Shown here: piece by piece, positions 1-5,768 of the stretch
How the letters are laid out: the number at the start of each line of letters is the position of its first letter
Numbering within the stretch: position 1 is the stretch's first letter
Source of the DNA: Pseudomonas sp.
Lineage (GTDB): Bacteria > Pseudomonadota > Gammaproteobacteria > Pseudomonadales > Pseudomonadaceae
Direction of reading: 5' to 3'
Assembly (NCBI GenBank): GCA_003527165.1
Contig: DPSI01000418.1
Span: forward strand, 1 to 5,768
DNA length: 5,768 bases
Notes under the pieces: model-generated
What the model was told of the DNA's origin: nothing
The model's database searches: none
What the model saw: the letters and a program-made list of their open reading frames with translations, nothing else
Program-made: the position numbers and the translations under genes

Positions 1-550
1 GGGCGATATCGACGAAGAGTTCGCCGAGAAAGAACCAGCTGCCGGCTTTTCGGTTGAGGACCAAGGTGTTCTTGCCGATCCAGCCGAGGCCGGCCTGCTG
101 CGCTACGGCTTTTTCCAGTACGGGCGCGCTGTCGACGAACGCGCGGAAGCCGAAGGGGCCGATCACTTGCTCGATGCGCTCGGCCAGCTGCTGCAAGCGC
201 TTGCGGATCAGTTTGTGATAATCGCGGCCCAGCGCGTAGCGGGACACGTAGGCTTTCTCGGGTTGCGCCAGTTGCTCGGCCATGCGTGTATCACCGGGCA
301 GATAATCCATGCGCAGGGAGATGACCCGCAGCGTGCCGGGGACCAGCTGCTCCGGATGGGAACGTTTGCTGCCATGCGCAGCCATATAGTCCATCTCGCC
401 GTGATAGCCGGCCCTTAGCCAGCGCTCGAGGTGCGCCTCGTGCTCGCCCAGGTCGACACCGGTGATGCCGATCTGCTGGAAGCCGAGCTCGCGGCCCCAC
501 TCCTTGATGGAGTCGGCAAGAACGGCTGGGTCGAGGGTGGTGCTGGGCAT
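1..550 (-). CDS. queG: Epoxyqueuosine reductase QueG, N-terminal part (truncated by window edge)
   Basis: The reverse strand reads ATG at 550-548 and stays open for 183 codons to the left edge, so only the N-terminal half of a family usually 350-380 residues long is present. QueG is a cytoplasmic, cobalamin-dependent iron-sulfur enzyme that reduces epoxyqueuosine to queuosine at wobble position 34 of GUN-anticodon tRNAs, the last step of queuosine synthesis. Recognisable segments are FQQIGIT near residue 24, YALGRDYHK at about 105-113, FVDSAPVLEK at 138-147 and GLGWIGKN at 154-161. Asp140 lies where the family places its catalytic acid. The cysteine-rich [4Fe-4S] segments would lie beyond the edge and cannot be checked. 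ATG 550 is chosen because homology begins soon after it and I found no in-frame start codon in the roughly 90 bases upstream that I read. The bases before it lack a clear Shine-Dalgarno sequence. The gene is divergent from nnr. Family assignment is firm. Confidence 0.93.
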   Translation of the reverse strand, partial: MPSTTLDPAVLADSIKEWGRELGFQQIGITGVDLGEHEAHLERWLRAGYHGEMDYMAAHGSKRSHPEQLVPGTLRVISLRMDYLPGDTRMAEQLAQPEKAYVSRYALGRDYHKLIRKRLQQLAERIEQVIGPFGFRAFVDSAPVLEKAVAQQAGLGWIGKNTLVLNRKAGSWFFLGELFVDIA

Positions 551-585
551 GGGTTCAAGTCGTAGGGCGTTGCGGCGTTTGATGA

Positions 586-614
586 GTTCTATCCGGCGTG
601 TGGCGCCCGGTCGA
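586..614 (-). promoter_or_regulatory. Candidate queG promoter
   Basis: On the reverse strand, TCGACC (614-609) and TAGAAC (591-586) are separated by 17 bases. Each matches four of six sigma-70 consensus positions. Initiation would fall near 579, giving a leader of about 29 bases before the queG ATG at 550. Spacing and position suit a promoter, but the matches are weak and could be chance in a GC-rich region. Confidence 0.3.
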
Positions 615-683
615 CCTGCCGCGCTGCGCCTTGAGGTGGCAACGAATCTCGACGCGCCGCGGGCGGCCAGGCAGGCGCATGCG

Positions 684-689
684 TATAAT
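684..689 (+). promoter_or_regulatory. -10 box of the nnr-tsaE-amiB-mutL operon promoter
   Basis: A perfect sigma-70 TATAAT lies 27 bases before the nnr ATG. It predicts transcription starting near 695-697 and a short leader of about 20 bases. The region 16-18 bases upstream (about 660-667) is GC-rich and does not resemble TTGACA. A TG pair at 680-681 sits one base too far away to make a standard extended -10. The promoter may therefore be weak or depend on an activator. The -10 match is seen directly; its activity is inferred. Confidence 0.65.
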
Positions 690-707
690 TCTGCCAGATA
701 TTCGCTC

Positions 708-714
708 GGGTGAT
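708..714 (+). promoter_or_regulatory. Weak ribosome binding site of nnr
   Basis: GGGTGAT lies two bases before the nnr ATG at 717. It matches the GGTGAT tail of the full anti-Shine-Dalgarno complement (AGGAGGTGAT) but lacks the usual AGGAG core. Pairing with that part of 16S rRNA requires this close spacing, so the site fits the chosen start while looking weak. Confidence 0.45.
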
Positions 715-716
715 TC

Positions 717-2216
717 ATGTCCCAGACCACCGACACACTTCCCAGCCCTCTTTACACTGCCGCTCAGGTGCGTGAACTCGACGCTCGGCTGATCGCTGCC
801 GGTACGTCCGGCTTCGAGCTGATGCAGCGTGCCGCCCATGCAGCCTGGCGCGCCTTGCGTCGGCGCTGGCCGGATGCCGACGAGATCACTGTGCTGACCG
901 GGCGCGGTAACAACGCTGGGGATGGTTATCTGATCGCGGCGCTGGCACAGCGTGCCGGTCGTCGGGTCAGGGTGTTTGCGGTAGGTGATCCTGGCCAATT
1001 ACAGGGCGACGCCGCCCAGGCGTTCAATGAAGCGCAGGCGGTTGGCGTCGGGGTTATGCCATGGACGTCCGAATCCGAACTGCGGGGCGTATTGGTCGAT
1101 GGGCTGCTCGGCACCGGTATCACCGGTGAGGTGCGCGAGCCCTACGCCAGCGCCATTCGCGCGATGAACAAAAGTTCGCGGCCGATTCTCGCGATCGATC
1201 TGCCGTCGGGGTTGTGCGCCGACACCGGCCGTCTGCTCGGGGAGACGGTCCGCGCTGAGCTGACGGTAACCTTCATTGGCCTCAAACTCGGTCTGTTGAC
1301 CGGCCAAGGGCCGGACCGGATCGGGGCGCTGGTGTTCGATAATTTGCAAGCCGATGCGGCGGTCGTCGCGCGGATCGAGCCTTCTGCGCTGCGCTTGTCC
1401 GAAGCGAATCTGCCAGCGCTCATGCCCCGTTCTCAGGCGGCCCATAAAGGCAGCTTTGGTCAGGTGCTGGTCATCGGCGGCGATCTCGGCACGGGCGGCG
1501 CCGCGTTGCTGACTGCCGAAGCCGCGCTTCGCTGCGGTGCCGGCATGGTGACCCTGGCGACGCGCCCCGAGCACGTAACGGCTTCGCTGGTGCGGCGTCC
1601 GGAAATCATGTGCAGCGGCGTCGAATCCACCTATGCATTGACGACGCTGACCCAGCGCGCCGATGTGCTGGTGATCGGACCAGGCCTGGGGCAGGCGCCG
1701 TGGGGGCGCAGTTTGCTGTCGCTGGCGCCCCAGTGTCGCGTACCTCAAGTGTGGGACGCCGATGCGCTGAATCTGCTCGCGGCGGGCGCGGTCGAGCTGC
1801 CGCGCGATTGCCTGCTCACACCACATCCTGGCGAGGCTGCGCGACTGTTGGGTATTTCAGTGGCCGAAGTCCAGGCTGATCGACCCGCCGCCGTGCGCGC
1901 TCTGGCTGCTCGTTTCGATTGTGCCGTGTTGCTCAAGGGTGCCGGGACCCTGATTGCCGACCGCGATGGCCAACTGGCGCTGTGTGATCGCGGGCACCCA
2001 GCGATGGCCAGCGCCGGGCTCGGCGATGTACTGGCCGGTGTCGCCGGTGCATTGCTGGCGCAGGGACTGGCGCCGTTCGACGCGGCTTGCCTCTCCGTCT
2101 GGTTGCATGCGGCGGCGGGAGAACGTCTTGGCCTGCACGGTCGAGGACTTGCTGCTGCCGATCTGATTCCCACCATTCGCCAGTTGCTCGAGGAACAATC
2201 GCCATGCCGGAAGTGA
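717..2216 (+). CDS. nnr: Bifunctional NAD(P)H-hydrate repair enzyme (epimerase + ADP-dependent dehydratase)
   Basis: The 499-residue product is close to the roughly 500-515 typical of the two-domain YjeF/Nnr family. It repairs NAD(P)H hydrates, damaged cofactors formed by heat or by side reactions. The N-terminal domain (about 10-220) interconverts R and S hydrates, and the C-terminal domain (about 230-495, ribokinase-like) dehydrates the S form using ADP. The epimerase part shows [10 protein letters not shown] at 62-71, VDGLLGTG at 127-134 and AIDLPSG at 159-165. The dehydratase part shows [13 protein letters not shown] at 243-255, GAGMVTLAT at 274-282, VIGPGLG at 319-325, DADALNLL at 347-354, [12 protein letters not shown] at 368-379, [10 protein letters not shown] at 405-414 and [11 protein letters not shown] at 431-441, with Asp437 in the catalytic-base position. 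Both halves look intact. The ATG at 717 follows a perfect -10 box with a short leader. It is first in the operon, and its last 13 bases overlap tsaE. It is also called yjeF. Confidence 0.95.
   Translation: MSQTTDTLPSPLYTAAQVRELDARLIAAGTSGFELMQRAAHAAWRALRRRWPDADEITVLTGRGNNAGDGYLIAALAQRAGRRVRVFAVGDPGQLQGDAAQAFNEAQAVGVGVMPWTSESELRGVLVDGLLGTGITGEVREPYASAIRAMNKSSRPILAIDLPSGLCADTGRLLGETVRAELTVTFIGLKLGLLTGQGPDRIGALVFDNLQADAAVVARIEPSALRLSEANLPALMPRSQAAHKGSFGQVLVIGGDLGTGGAALLTAEAALRCGAGMVTLATRPEHVTASLVRRPEIMCSGVESTYALTTLTQRADVLVIGPGLGQAPWGRSLLSLAPQCRVPQVWDADALNLLAAGAVELPRDCLLTPHPGEAARLLGISVAEVQADRPAAVRALAARFDCAVLLKGAGTLIADRDGQLALCDRGHPAMASAGLGDVLAGVAGALLAQGLAPFDAACLSVWLHAAAGERLGLHGRGLAAADLIPTIRQLLEEQSPCRK
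2190..2195 (+). promoter_or_regulatory. Ribosome binding site of tsaE, which decides its start
   Basis: GAGGAA lies inside the end of nnr, eight bases before the ATG at 2204. It is the best Shine-Dalgarno sequence in the window. It supports 2204 over the upstream ATG at 2087 in the same frame, which would add 39 residues unlike the family. Confidence 0.75.
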
Positions 2217-2674
2217 CGCTGTTTGCAGCAGACGAAGAGGCGATGCTGGCGCTTGGCGCACGCATCGCCGAGGCGACCGCCGGTCGGGGTGTGATCTACC
2301 TGCACGGTGATCTCGGGGCGGGCAAAACCACTTTGTCGCGCGGGCTGATCCGCGGTTTCGGCCACGAGGGCAAGGTCAAGAGCCCGACCTTTACCCTGGT
2401 CGAGCCGTACGAAACGCCGAGCGCGCGCGTCTTTCATTTCGATCTGTACCGGCTCGTCGATCCGGAAGAATTGGAATTTTTGGGCATTCGCGACTATTTC
2501 GAAGGAGATGCCCTGTGCCTGGTAGAGTGGCCAGAACGTGGCGCCGGCATTTTGCCAAAGGCTGACCTGGACATTACCATTACGCCGCAAGGGGCCGGCC
2601 GTATGCTGCGCCTGACGCCACGAGGCGAGCGCGGTGAAGGCTGGTGTTCGATCCTGACCATCGGTAATCAATGA
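2204..2674 (+). CDS. tsaE: tRNA threonylcarbamoyladenosine biosynthesis ATPase TsaE
   Basis: The 156-residue product matches the size of the family (E. coli TsaE 153). TsaE is the cytoplasmic ATPase that works with TsaB and TsaD to place threonylcarbamoyl on A37 of ANN-decoding tRNAs, using threonylcarbamoyl-AMP made by TsaC. Visible motifs are the Walker A loop GDLGAGKTT at 35-43, [11 protein letters not shown] at 56-66 (switch-I-like), HFDLYRL at 78-84 with Asp80 as the likely Walker B acid, and LVEWPERG at 106-113 with the family's conserved Trp-Pro pair. All signature residues are present. The start at 2204 is backed by a strong ribosome binding site and by family length; a longer in-frame version from 2087 is rejected. 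The gene overlaps the end of nnr by 13 bases, and its TGA overlaps the next ATG in an ATGA junction, so expression is probably coupled to both neighbours. The older name is yjeE. Confidence 0.95.
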   Translation: MPEVTLFAADEEAMLALGARIAEATAGRGVIYLHGDLGAGKTTLSRGLIRGFGHEGKVKSPTFTLVEPYETPSARVFHFDLYRLVDPEELEFLGIRDYFEGDALCLVEWPERGAGILPKADLDITITPQGAGRMLRLTPRGERGEGWCSILTIGNQ

Positions 2675-4107
2675 ACATCATGGGGTTGGGTATGCGCATG
2701 CGCGCGCTGGTAAGTGGTTTGGTATTAATGCTCGCGGCCGTTCAGGTCCTGGCTGCTTCCGACGTGCAGAGCGTGCGTTTGTGGCGCGCGCCGGACAATA
2801 CCCGTCTGGTATTCGATCTTTCCGGCCCGGTAAAGCACAACGTCTTTACTCTGACGGCACCGAATCGCATCGTCATCGATGTCGATGGCGGCAATCTGCC
2901 CAAACCGTTCGAGCAGCTACCGCTTAAAAATACCCCCATCTCAGGACTGCGTGCGGCAAAATTCGGTGCTGATACGTTGCGAGTGGTCATCGATCTCTCC
3001 GCACAGGTCACGCCCAAGAGTTTTGCCCTGACGCCGAATCAGCAGTACGGCCATCGACTCGTGGTCGATCTGTTCGATGAAGGCGCCGAGCCTTCCGGCA
3101 GCACTGACGTTCCGGCGACGACCACGCCGAGTACACCCGCTGCGCCCGTGTCGCCTACCCTGCCTGCGCTGAAATTGCCGCCATTGCCGAGCAGCAAGCG
3201 TGACATCGTTATTGCCATCGACGCCGGTCATGGTGGCGAAGACCCGGGTGCGATCGGTCCGGGCAAGACTTATGAAAAGAATGTAGTACTGCAGATCGCC
3301 AAGGAGCTGCAGCGCCAGATCAATGCTGAAAAGGGTTTCCGCGGTGAGCTTGTGCGGACCGGCGATTACTTCATTCCCTTGCGCAAACGCACCGAGATTG
3401 CCCGCAAGAAGGGCGCGGATCTGTTCGTTTCGATACATGCCGACGCAGCGCCTCGCTCGGCCGCCTACGGGGCCTCGGTGTTCGCGCTGTCCGATCGCGG
3501 TGCCACGTCGGAAACCGCACGCTGGTTGGCCGACAGCGAGAACCGTTCAGACCTGATCGGCGGTGCCGGCAATGTCAGCCTCGGCGACAAGGACCAGATG
3601 CTCGCCGGGGTGCTGCTGGATTTGTCGATGACCGCTTCCTTGTCGTCCAGCCTCAACGTCGGGCAGAAGGTGCTGAGCAACATGGGTCGCATAACGCCGC
3701 TGCACAAAAGCCGTGTGGAGCAGGCGGGGTTCATGGTGCTGAAATCCCCCGACATCCCGTCGATACTGGTAGAGACCGGTTTTATCTCCAATCCGTCGGA
3801 GGCGCGCAAACTGCAGACTGCCTCTCATCAGCAGTCCCTGGCACGCTCGATTCACAGTGGTGTACGGCAGTTCTTCCATGAGAATCCGCCGCCCGGCACC
3901 TATGTCGCCTGGCTGCGTGACTCGGGCAAGATCGCTAGCGCGCCCCGCGAGCATGTGGTTCGCTCCGGTGAAAGCCTGGCCCTGCTCGCCGAGCGTTACC
4001 AGATCAGTCTGCCGGCGCTGCGCAGTGCCAATAGCCTGAAAAGCGACGTGATCAAAGTCGGCCAGACGCTGAACATTCCGGCGACCACTTTGGCGTCGCA
4101 GCCATGA
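2671..4107 (+). CDS. amiB: Periplasmic N-acetylmuramoyl-L-alanine amidase AmiB with AMIN and LysM domains
   Basis: This is a zinc amidase that cuts the bond between N-acetylmuramic acid and L-alanine in septal peptidoglycan so daughter cells can separate. The 478 residues contain, in order: a Sec-type signal peptide (basic RMR, hydrophobic core about 12-26, likely cleavage after VLA at 28 or one residue later; no twin arginine), an AMIN targeting domain (about 31-135), a Pro/Thr/Ser-rich linker (about 138-175), an Amidase_3 domain (about 179-403) and a LysM peptidoglycan-binding domain (about 427-470). Zinc ligands are apparent at His187 ([11 protein letters not shown]), Glu202 (YEKN) and His256 (SIHADA); catalytic Glu368 is in VETGFISN. 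The segment at about 280-345 is where AmiB-type enzymes carry the autoinhibitory insert relieved by EnvC- or NlpD-type activators. E. coli AmiB lacks the LysM; Pseudomonas AmiB has it. ATG 2671 forms an ATGA overlap with tsaE, but in-frame ATGs at 2680, 2692 and 2698 also give good signal peptides. Confidence 0.95.
   Translation: MNIMGLGMRMRALVSGLVLMLAAVQVLAASDVQSVRLWRAPDNTRLVFDLSGPVKHNVFTLTAPNRIVIDVDGGNLPKPFEQLPLKNTPISGLRAAKFGADTLRVVIDLSAQVTPKSFALTPNQQYGHRLVVDLFDEGAEPSGSTDVPATTTPSTPAAPVSPTLPALKLPPLPSSKRDIVIAIDAGHGGEDPGAIGPGKTYEKNVVLQIAKELQRQINAEKGFRGELVRTGDYFIPLRKRTEIARKKGADLFVSIHADAAPRSAAYGASVFALSDRGATSETARWLADSENRSDLIGGAGNVSLGDKDQMLAGVLLDLSMTASLSSSLNVGQKVLSNMGRITPLHKSRVEQAGFMVLKSPDIPSILVETGFISNPSEARKLQTASHQQSLARSIHSGVRQFFHENPPPGTYVAWLRDSGKIASAPREHVVRSGESLALLAERYQISLPALRSANSLKSDVIKVGQTLNIPATTLASQP
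2682..2685 (+). promoter_or_regulatory. Possible ribosome binding site for a downstream amiB start at 2692
   Basis: GGGG, within GGGGTTGGG, lies six bases before the in-frame ATG at 2692. No purine-rich site is found within 15 bases of the ATG at 2671. The match is modest. It makes 2692 a competing start, which would give a shorter, more typical signal-peptide n-region beginning MRMR. Confidence 0.35.
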
Positions 4108-5768
4108 CCGAGGCGGGGCGCATCCAGCTGCTCAGTCCGCGGCTGGCAAACCAGATTGCCGCTGGAGAAGTGGTCGAAAGGCCTGCCTCGGTGATCAAGG
4201 AACTGCTGGAGAACAGCCTCGATTCGGGCGCCAACCGTATCGAGGTGGATATCGAGCAGGGTGGGGTGAAGCTGCTGCGCGTGCGTGACAATGGCTGCGG
4301 AATCCCGGCCGATGATTTGCCGCTGGCCCTGGCCCGGCACGCCACCAGCAAGATTCGCGACCTGGAAGATCTCGAACGCGTGATGAGCCTGGGCTTTCGC
4401 GGCGAGGCGCTGGCGTCGATCAGTTCGGTGTCGCGGCTGACGCTGACCTCGGGCACGACCGATGCTGCCGAGGCCTGGCAGGTCGAAACCGAAGGGCGGG
4501 ACATGGAGGCCCGCGTCCAGCCTGCCGCGCATCCGGTCGGAACCTCTGTCGAGGTGCGCGACCTGTTCTTCAATACCCCGGCACGGCGCAAGTTTCTGCG
4601 TACCGAGAAGACGGAATTCGATCACCTGCAGGAAGTGATCAAGCGCCTGGCTCTGGCGCGCTTCGATGTGGCGTTTCATCTGCGGCACAACGGCAAGGTG
4701 GTCCTTGCGCTGCATCCGGCTAGCGATGCGGCCTCGCGGGCGCGTCGCGTGGCGTCGGTGTGTGGCCCCGCCTTCCTTGAGCAGGCGTTGCCGGTCGAGA
4801 TCGAGCGCAACGGTTTGCACCTCTGGGGTTGGGTTGGCCTGCCGACGTTTTCCCGCAGCCAGGCGGATCTGCAGTATTTCTACGTGAACGGGCGCATGGT
4901 GCGCGACAAGCTGGTCGCGCATGCGGTGCGGCAGGCCTACCGCGACGTGCTGTTCAATGGTCGCCATCCAACCTTTGTGCTGTTCCTGGATGTGGACCCG
5001 GCGGTGGTCGACGTCAACGTCCATCCGACCAAGCACGAAGTGCGCTTCCGCGATAACCGGATGGTGCATGACTTCCTCTACGGCACGCTGCATCGCGCGC
5101 TCGGCGACGTACGTCCAGAGGATCAACTGACCGCGCCGGCCAGCGTGGCGCCGGTGACCCAGGTCACTGGCCGTGACGCGGGCGAGTTCGCCGGGCAGAA
5201 CGAGATGAGTCTCGCGGCCAGTGTGCTAGAGCAGCCGCAGGCGCCGCAGCCTGCATGGCGTGGTGCCGGGGCTGGCTACCAGGCGCCTCGACCAATGTCG
5301 ACCGGCAATGTTGCAGAAGCGCAGGGCGCCTATCGCGAGTTCTTTTCGCCGCTGGCCGACGTGAGCCCGGTGGCCCTGCCGGAGAGCCAGGATGATGTCC
5401 CACCGCTCGGCTATGCGCTGGCCCAGCTCAAGGGTATCTACATCCTCGCGGAAAATGCTCAGGGGCTGGTGCTTGTGGATATGCATGCCGCCCATGAGCG
5501 GATCATGTATGAGCGGCTGAAGACGGCGATGGCCAGCGAAGGGCTGCGAGGCCAGCCGTTGTTGGTGCCCGAATCGATCGCCGTTAGCCAACGCGAGGCG
5601 GACTGCGCCGAAGAGCACGCGAACTGGTTCCAGATGCTCGGTTTCGAACTGCAGCGACTTGGTCCGGAGAGCCTGGCGATTCGTCAGATTCCGTCCCTGC
5701 TCAAGCAGGCCGAGGCCGCGCGGCTGGTGCAGGACGTGCTTGCCGACCTGCTCGAATACGGAACCAGC
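4104..5768 (+). CDS. mutL: DNA mismatch repair protein MutL (C-terminal end cut off by the window)
   Basis: The frame is open from ATG 4104 to the right edge, giving 555 codons; pseudomonad MutL is about 630 residues, so roughly the last 75 are missing. MutL is the ATP-driven matchmaker that links mismatch-bound MutS to strand incision and excision. The N-terminal GHKL ATPase (about 8-335) shows [12 protein letters not shown] at 32-43 with catalytic Glu33 and Mg-binding Asn37, RDNGCGI at 61-67, [11 protein letters not shown] at 96-106, [19 protein letters not shown] at 146-164 and [11 protein letters not shown] at 305-315 with Lys310. A low-complexity Ala/Pro/Gln linker (about 335-430) leads to the dimerisation domain (from about 432). 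That domain carries the endonuclease motif DMHA(X)2E(X)4E at 459-470 and QPLLVP at 484-489, which resembles the sliding-clamp-binding motif. The start overlaps the amiB stop (ATGA) and has no clear Shine-Dalgarno sequence, suggesting re-initiation by ribosomes finishing amiB. Confidence 0.96.
   Translation, partial: MTEAGRIQLLSPRLANQIAAGEVVERPASVIKELLENSLDSGANRIEVDIEQGGVKLLRVRDNGCGIPADDLPLALARHATSKIRDLEDLERVMSLGFRGEALASISSVSRLTLTSGTTDAAEAWQVETEGRDMEARVQPAAHPVGTSVEVRDLFFNTPARRKFLRTEKTEFDHLQEVIKRLALARFDVAFHLRHNGKVVLALHPASDAASRARRVASVCGPAFLEQALPVEIERNGLHLWGWVGLPTFSRSQADLQYFYVNGRMVRDKLVAHAVRQAYRDVLFNGRHPTFVLFLDVDPAVVDVNVHPTKHEVRFRDNRMVHDFLYGTLHRALGDVRPEDQLTAPASVAPVTQVTGRDAGEFAGQNEMSLAASVLEQPQAPQPAWRGAGAGYQAPRPMSTGNVAEAQGAYREFFSPLADVSPVALPESQDDVPPLGYALAQLKGIYILAENAQGLVLVDMHAAHERIMYERLKTAMASEGLRGQPLLVPESIAVSQREADCAEEHANWFQMLGFELQRLGPESLAIRQIPSLLKQAEAARLVQDVLADLLEYGTS

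Larger units (their letters stand above)
551..716. other. Divergent queG/nnr intergenic region
   Basis: These 166 bases separate the two divergent start codons. They are GC-rich except for an AT-rich patch at about 684-702. They hold the candidate promoters listed separately. Short palindromes are visible, including CGCATGCG at 676-683 just before the TATAAT box. I see no tRNA, riboswitch-like structure or hairpin with a U-tract. Short open frames crossing this region on both strands show no recognisable protein and are judged to be spurious. Confidence 0.8.

Noticed and set aside
690..698. Small inverted repeat TCTG-C-CAGA just after the TATAAT box, considered as an operator
   Set aside because: The four-base arms do not extend further, which is too short to separate from chance.
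555..998. A 147-codon minus-strand frame across the intergenic region and the start of nnr
   Set aside because: It overlaps the promoter and the conserved nnr N-terminus and shows no family resemblance.
999..1826. A 275-codon minus-strand open frame opposite nnr
   Set aside because: It is the shadow of the nnr coding sequence. The Arg/Gln-rich product has no recognisable motif and no ribosome binding site was evident.
2087..2203. A 39-residue N-terminal extension of tsaE from the ATG at 2087
   Set aside because: It would run deep into nnr and encodes a Cys/Arg-rich stretch unlike TsaE. The ATG at 2204 has a good GAGGAA site and gives the normal family length.
1745..2671. A 308-codon minus-strand open frame opposite nnr and tsaE
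   Set aside because: It spans two intact plus-strand genes and their junction, and its translation is low-complexity Arg/Ala/Ser-rich, as expected of a shadow frame.
2700..2735. AT-rich TGGTATTAAT near the amiB start, considered as an internal extended -10 promoter
   Set aside because: No -35-like sequence lies upstream, and the bases encode the signal peptide's hydrophobic core, which explains the composition.
3996..5126. A 376-codon open frame on the minus strand opposite the end of amiB and the first part of mutL
   Set aside because: It is antisense to strongly conserved motifs of amiB and mutL. Its His/Arg/Gln-rich translation resembles no family I know, and long antisense frames are usual in GC-rich genes.
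5106..5393. Weakly conserved, Ala/Pro/Gln-rich stretch in mutL, considered as an insertion
   Set aside because: It falls where every MutL has a variable disordered linker between the ATPase and dimerisation domains, so it needs no special explanation.

Overview
The window looks like chromosomal DNA from a gamma-proteobacterium of the Pseudomonas type (Pseudomonas, Stutzerimonas or a close relative). This is inferred from gene order, high GC with GC-rich third positions, an AmiB with a C-terminal LysM domain, and a MutL that carries the DMHA(X)2E(X)4E endonuclease motif found in pseudomonads but absent from E. coli MutL. The species cannot be fixed by reading alone. It is an ordinary, densely packed housekeeping locus. 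I see no mobile element, CRISPR array, tRNA or rRNA gene, or sign of horizontal transfer.

Layout: positions 1-550 hold the N-terminal half of queG (epoxyqueuosine reductase) on the minus strand, running off the left edge. Positions 551-716 are a 166-base divergent intergenic region. It has a perfect TATAAT box facing right and a weaker candidate promoter facing left. From 717 to the right edge there is one tightly overlapping plus-strand operon: nnr (bifunctional NAD(P)H-hydrate epimerase/dehydratase, 717-2216), tsaE (t6A tRNA-modification ATPase, 2204-2674), amiB (N-acetylmuramoyl-L-alanine amidase, 2671-4107) and mutL (mismatch repair, 4104 to past the end). Adjacent genes overlap by 13, 4 and 4 bases, so translational coupling is likely. 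No terminator is visible within the operon.

The order matches the conserved queG // nnr-tsaE-amiB-mutL(-miaA-hfq-hflX) locus of gamma-proteobacteria; miaA and hfq would be expected just to the right. The products act in different processes: metabolite repair, tRNA anticodon-loop modification, septal peptidoglycan splitting and DNA mismatch repair. The link between them is conserved co-transcription, not one pathway. No previously undescribed system is apparent. The most useful observations are the MutL nuclease and clamp-binding motifs, the uncertain amiB start, and the weak or missing Shine-Dalgarno sequences at several starts.
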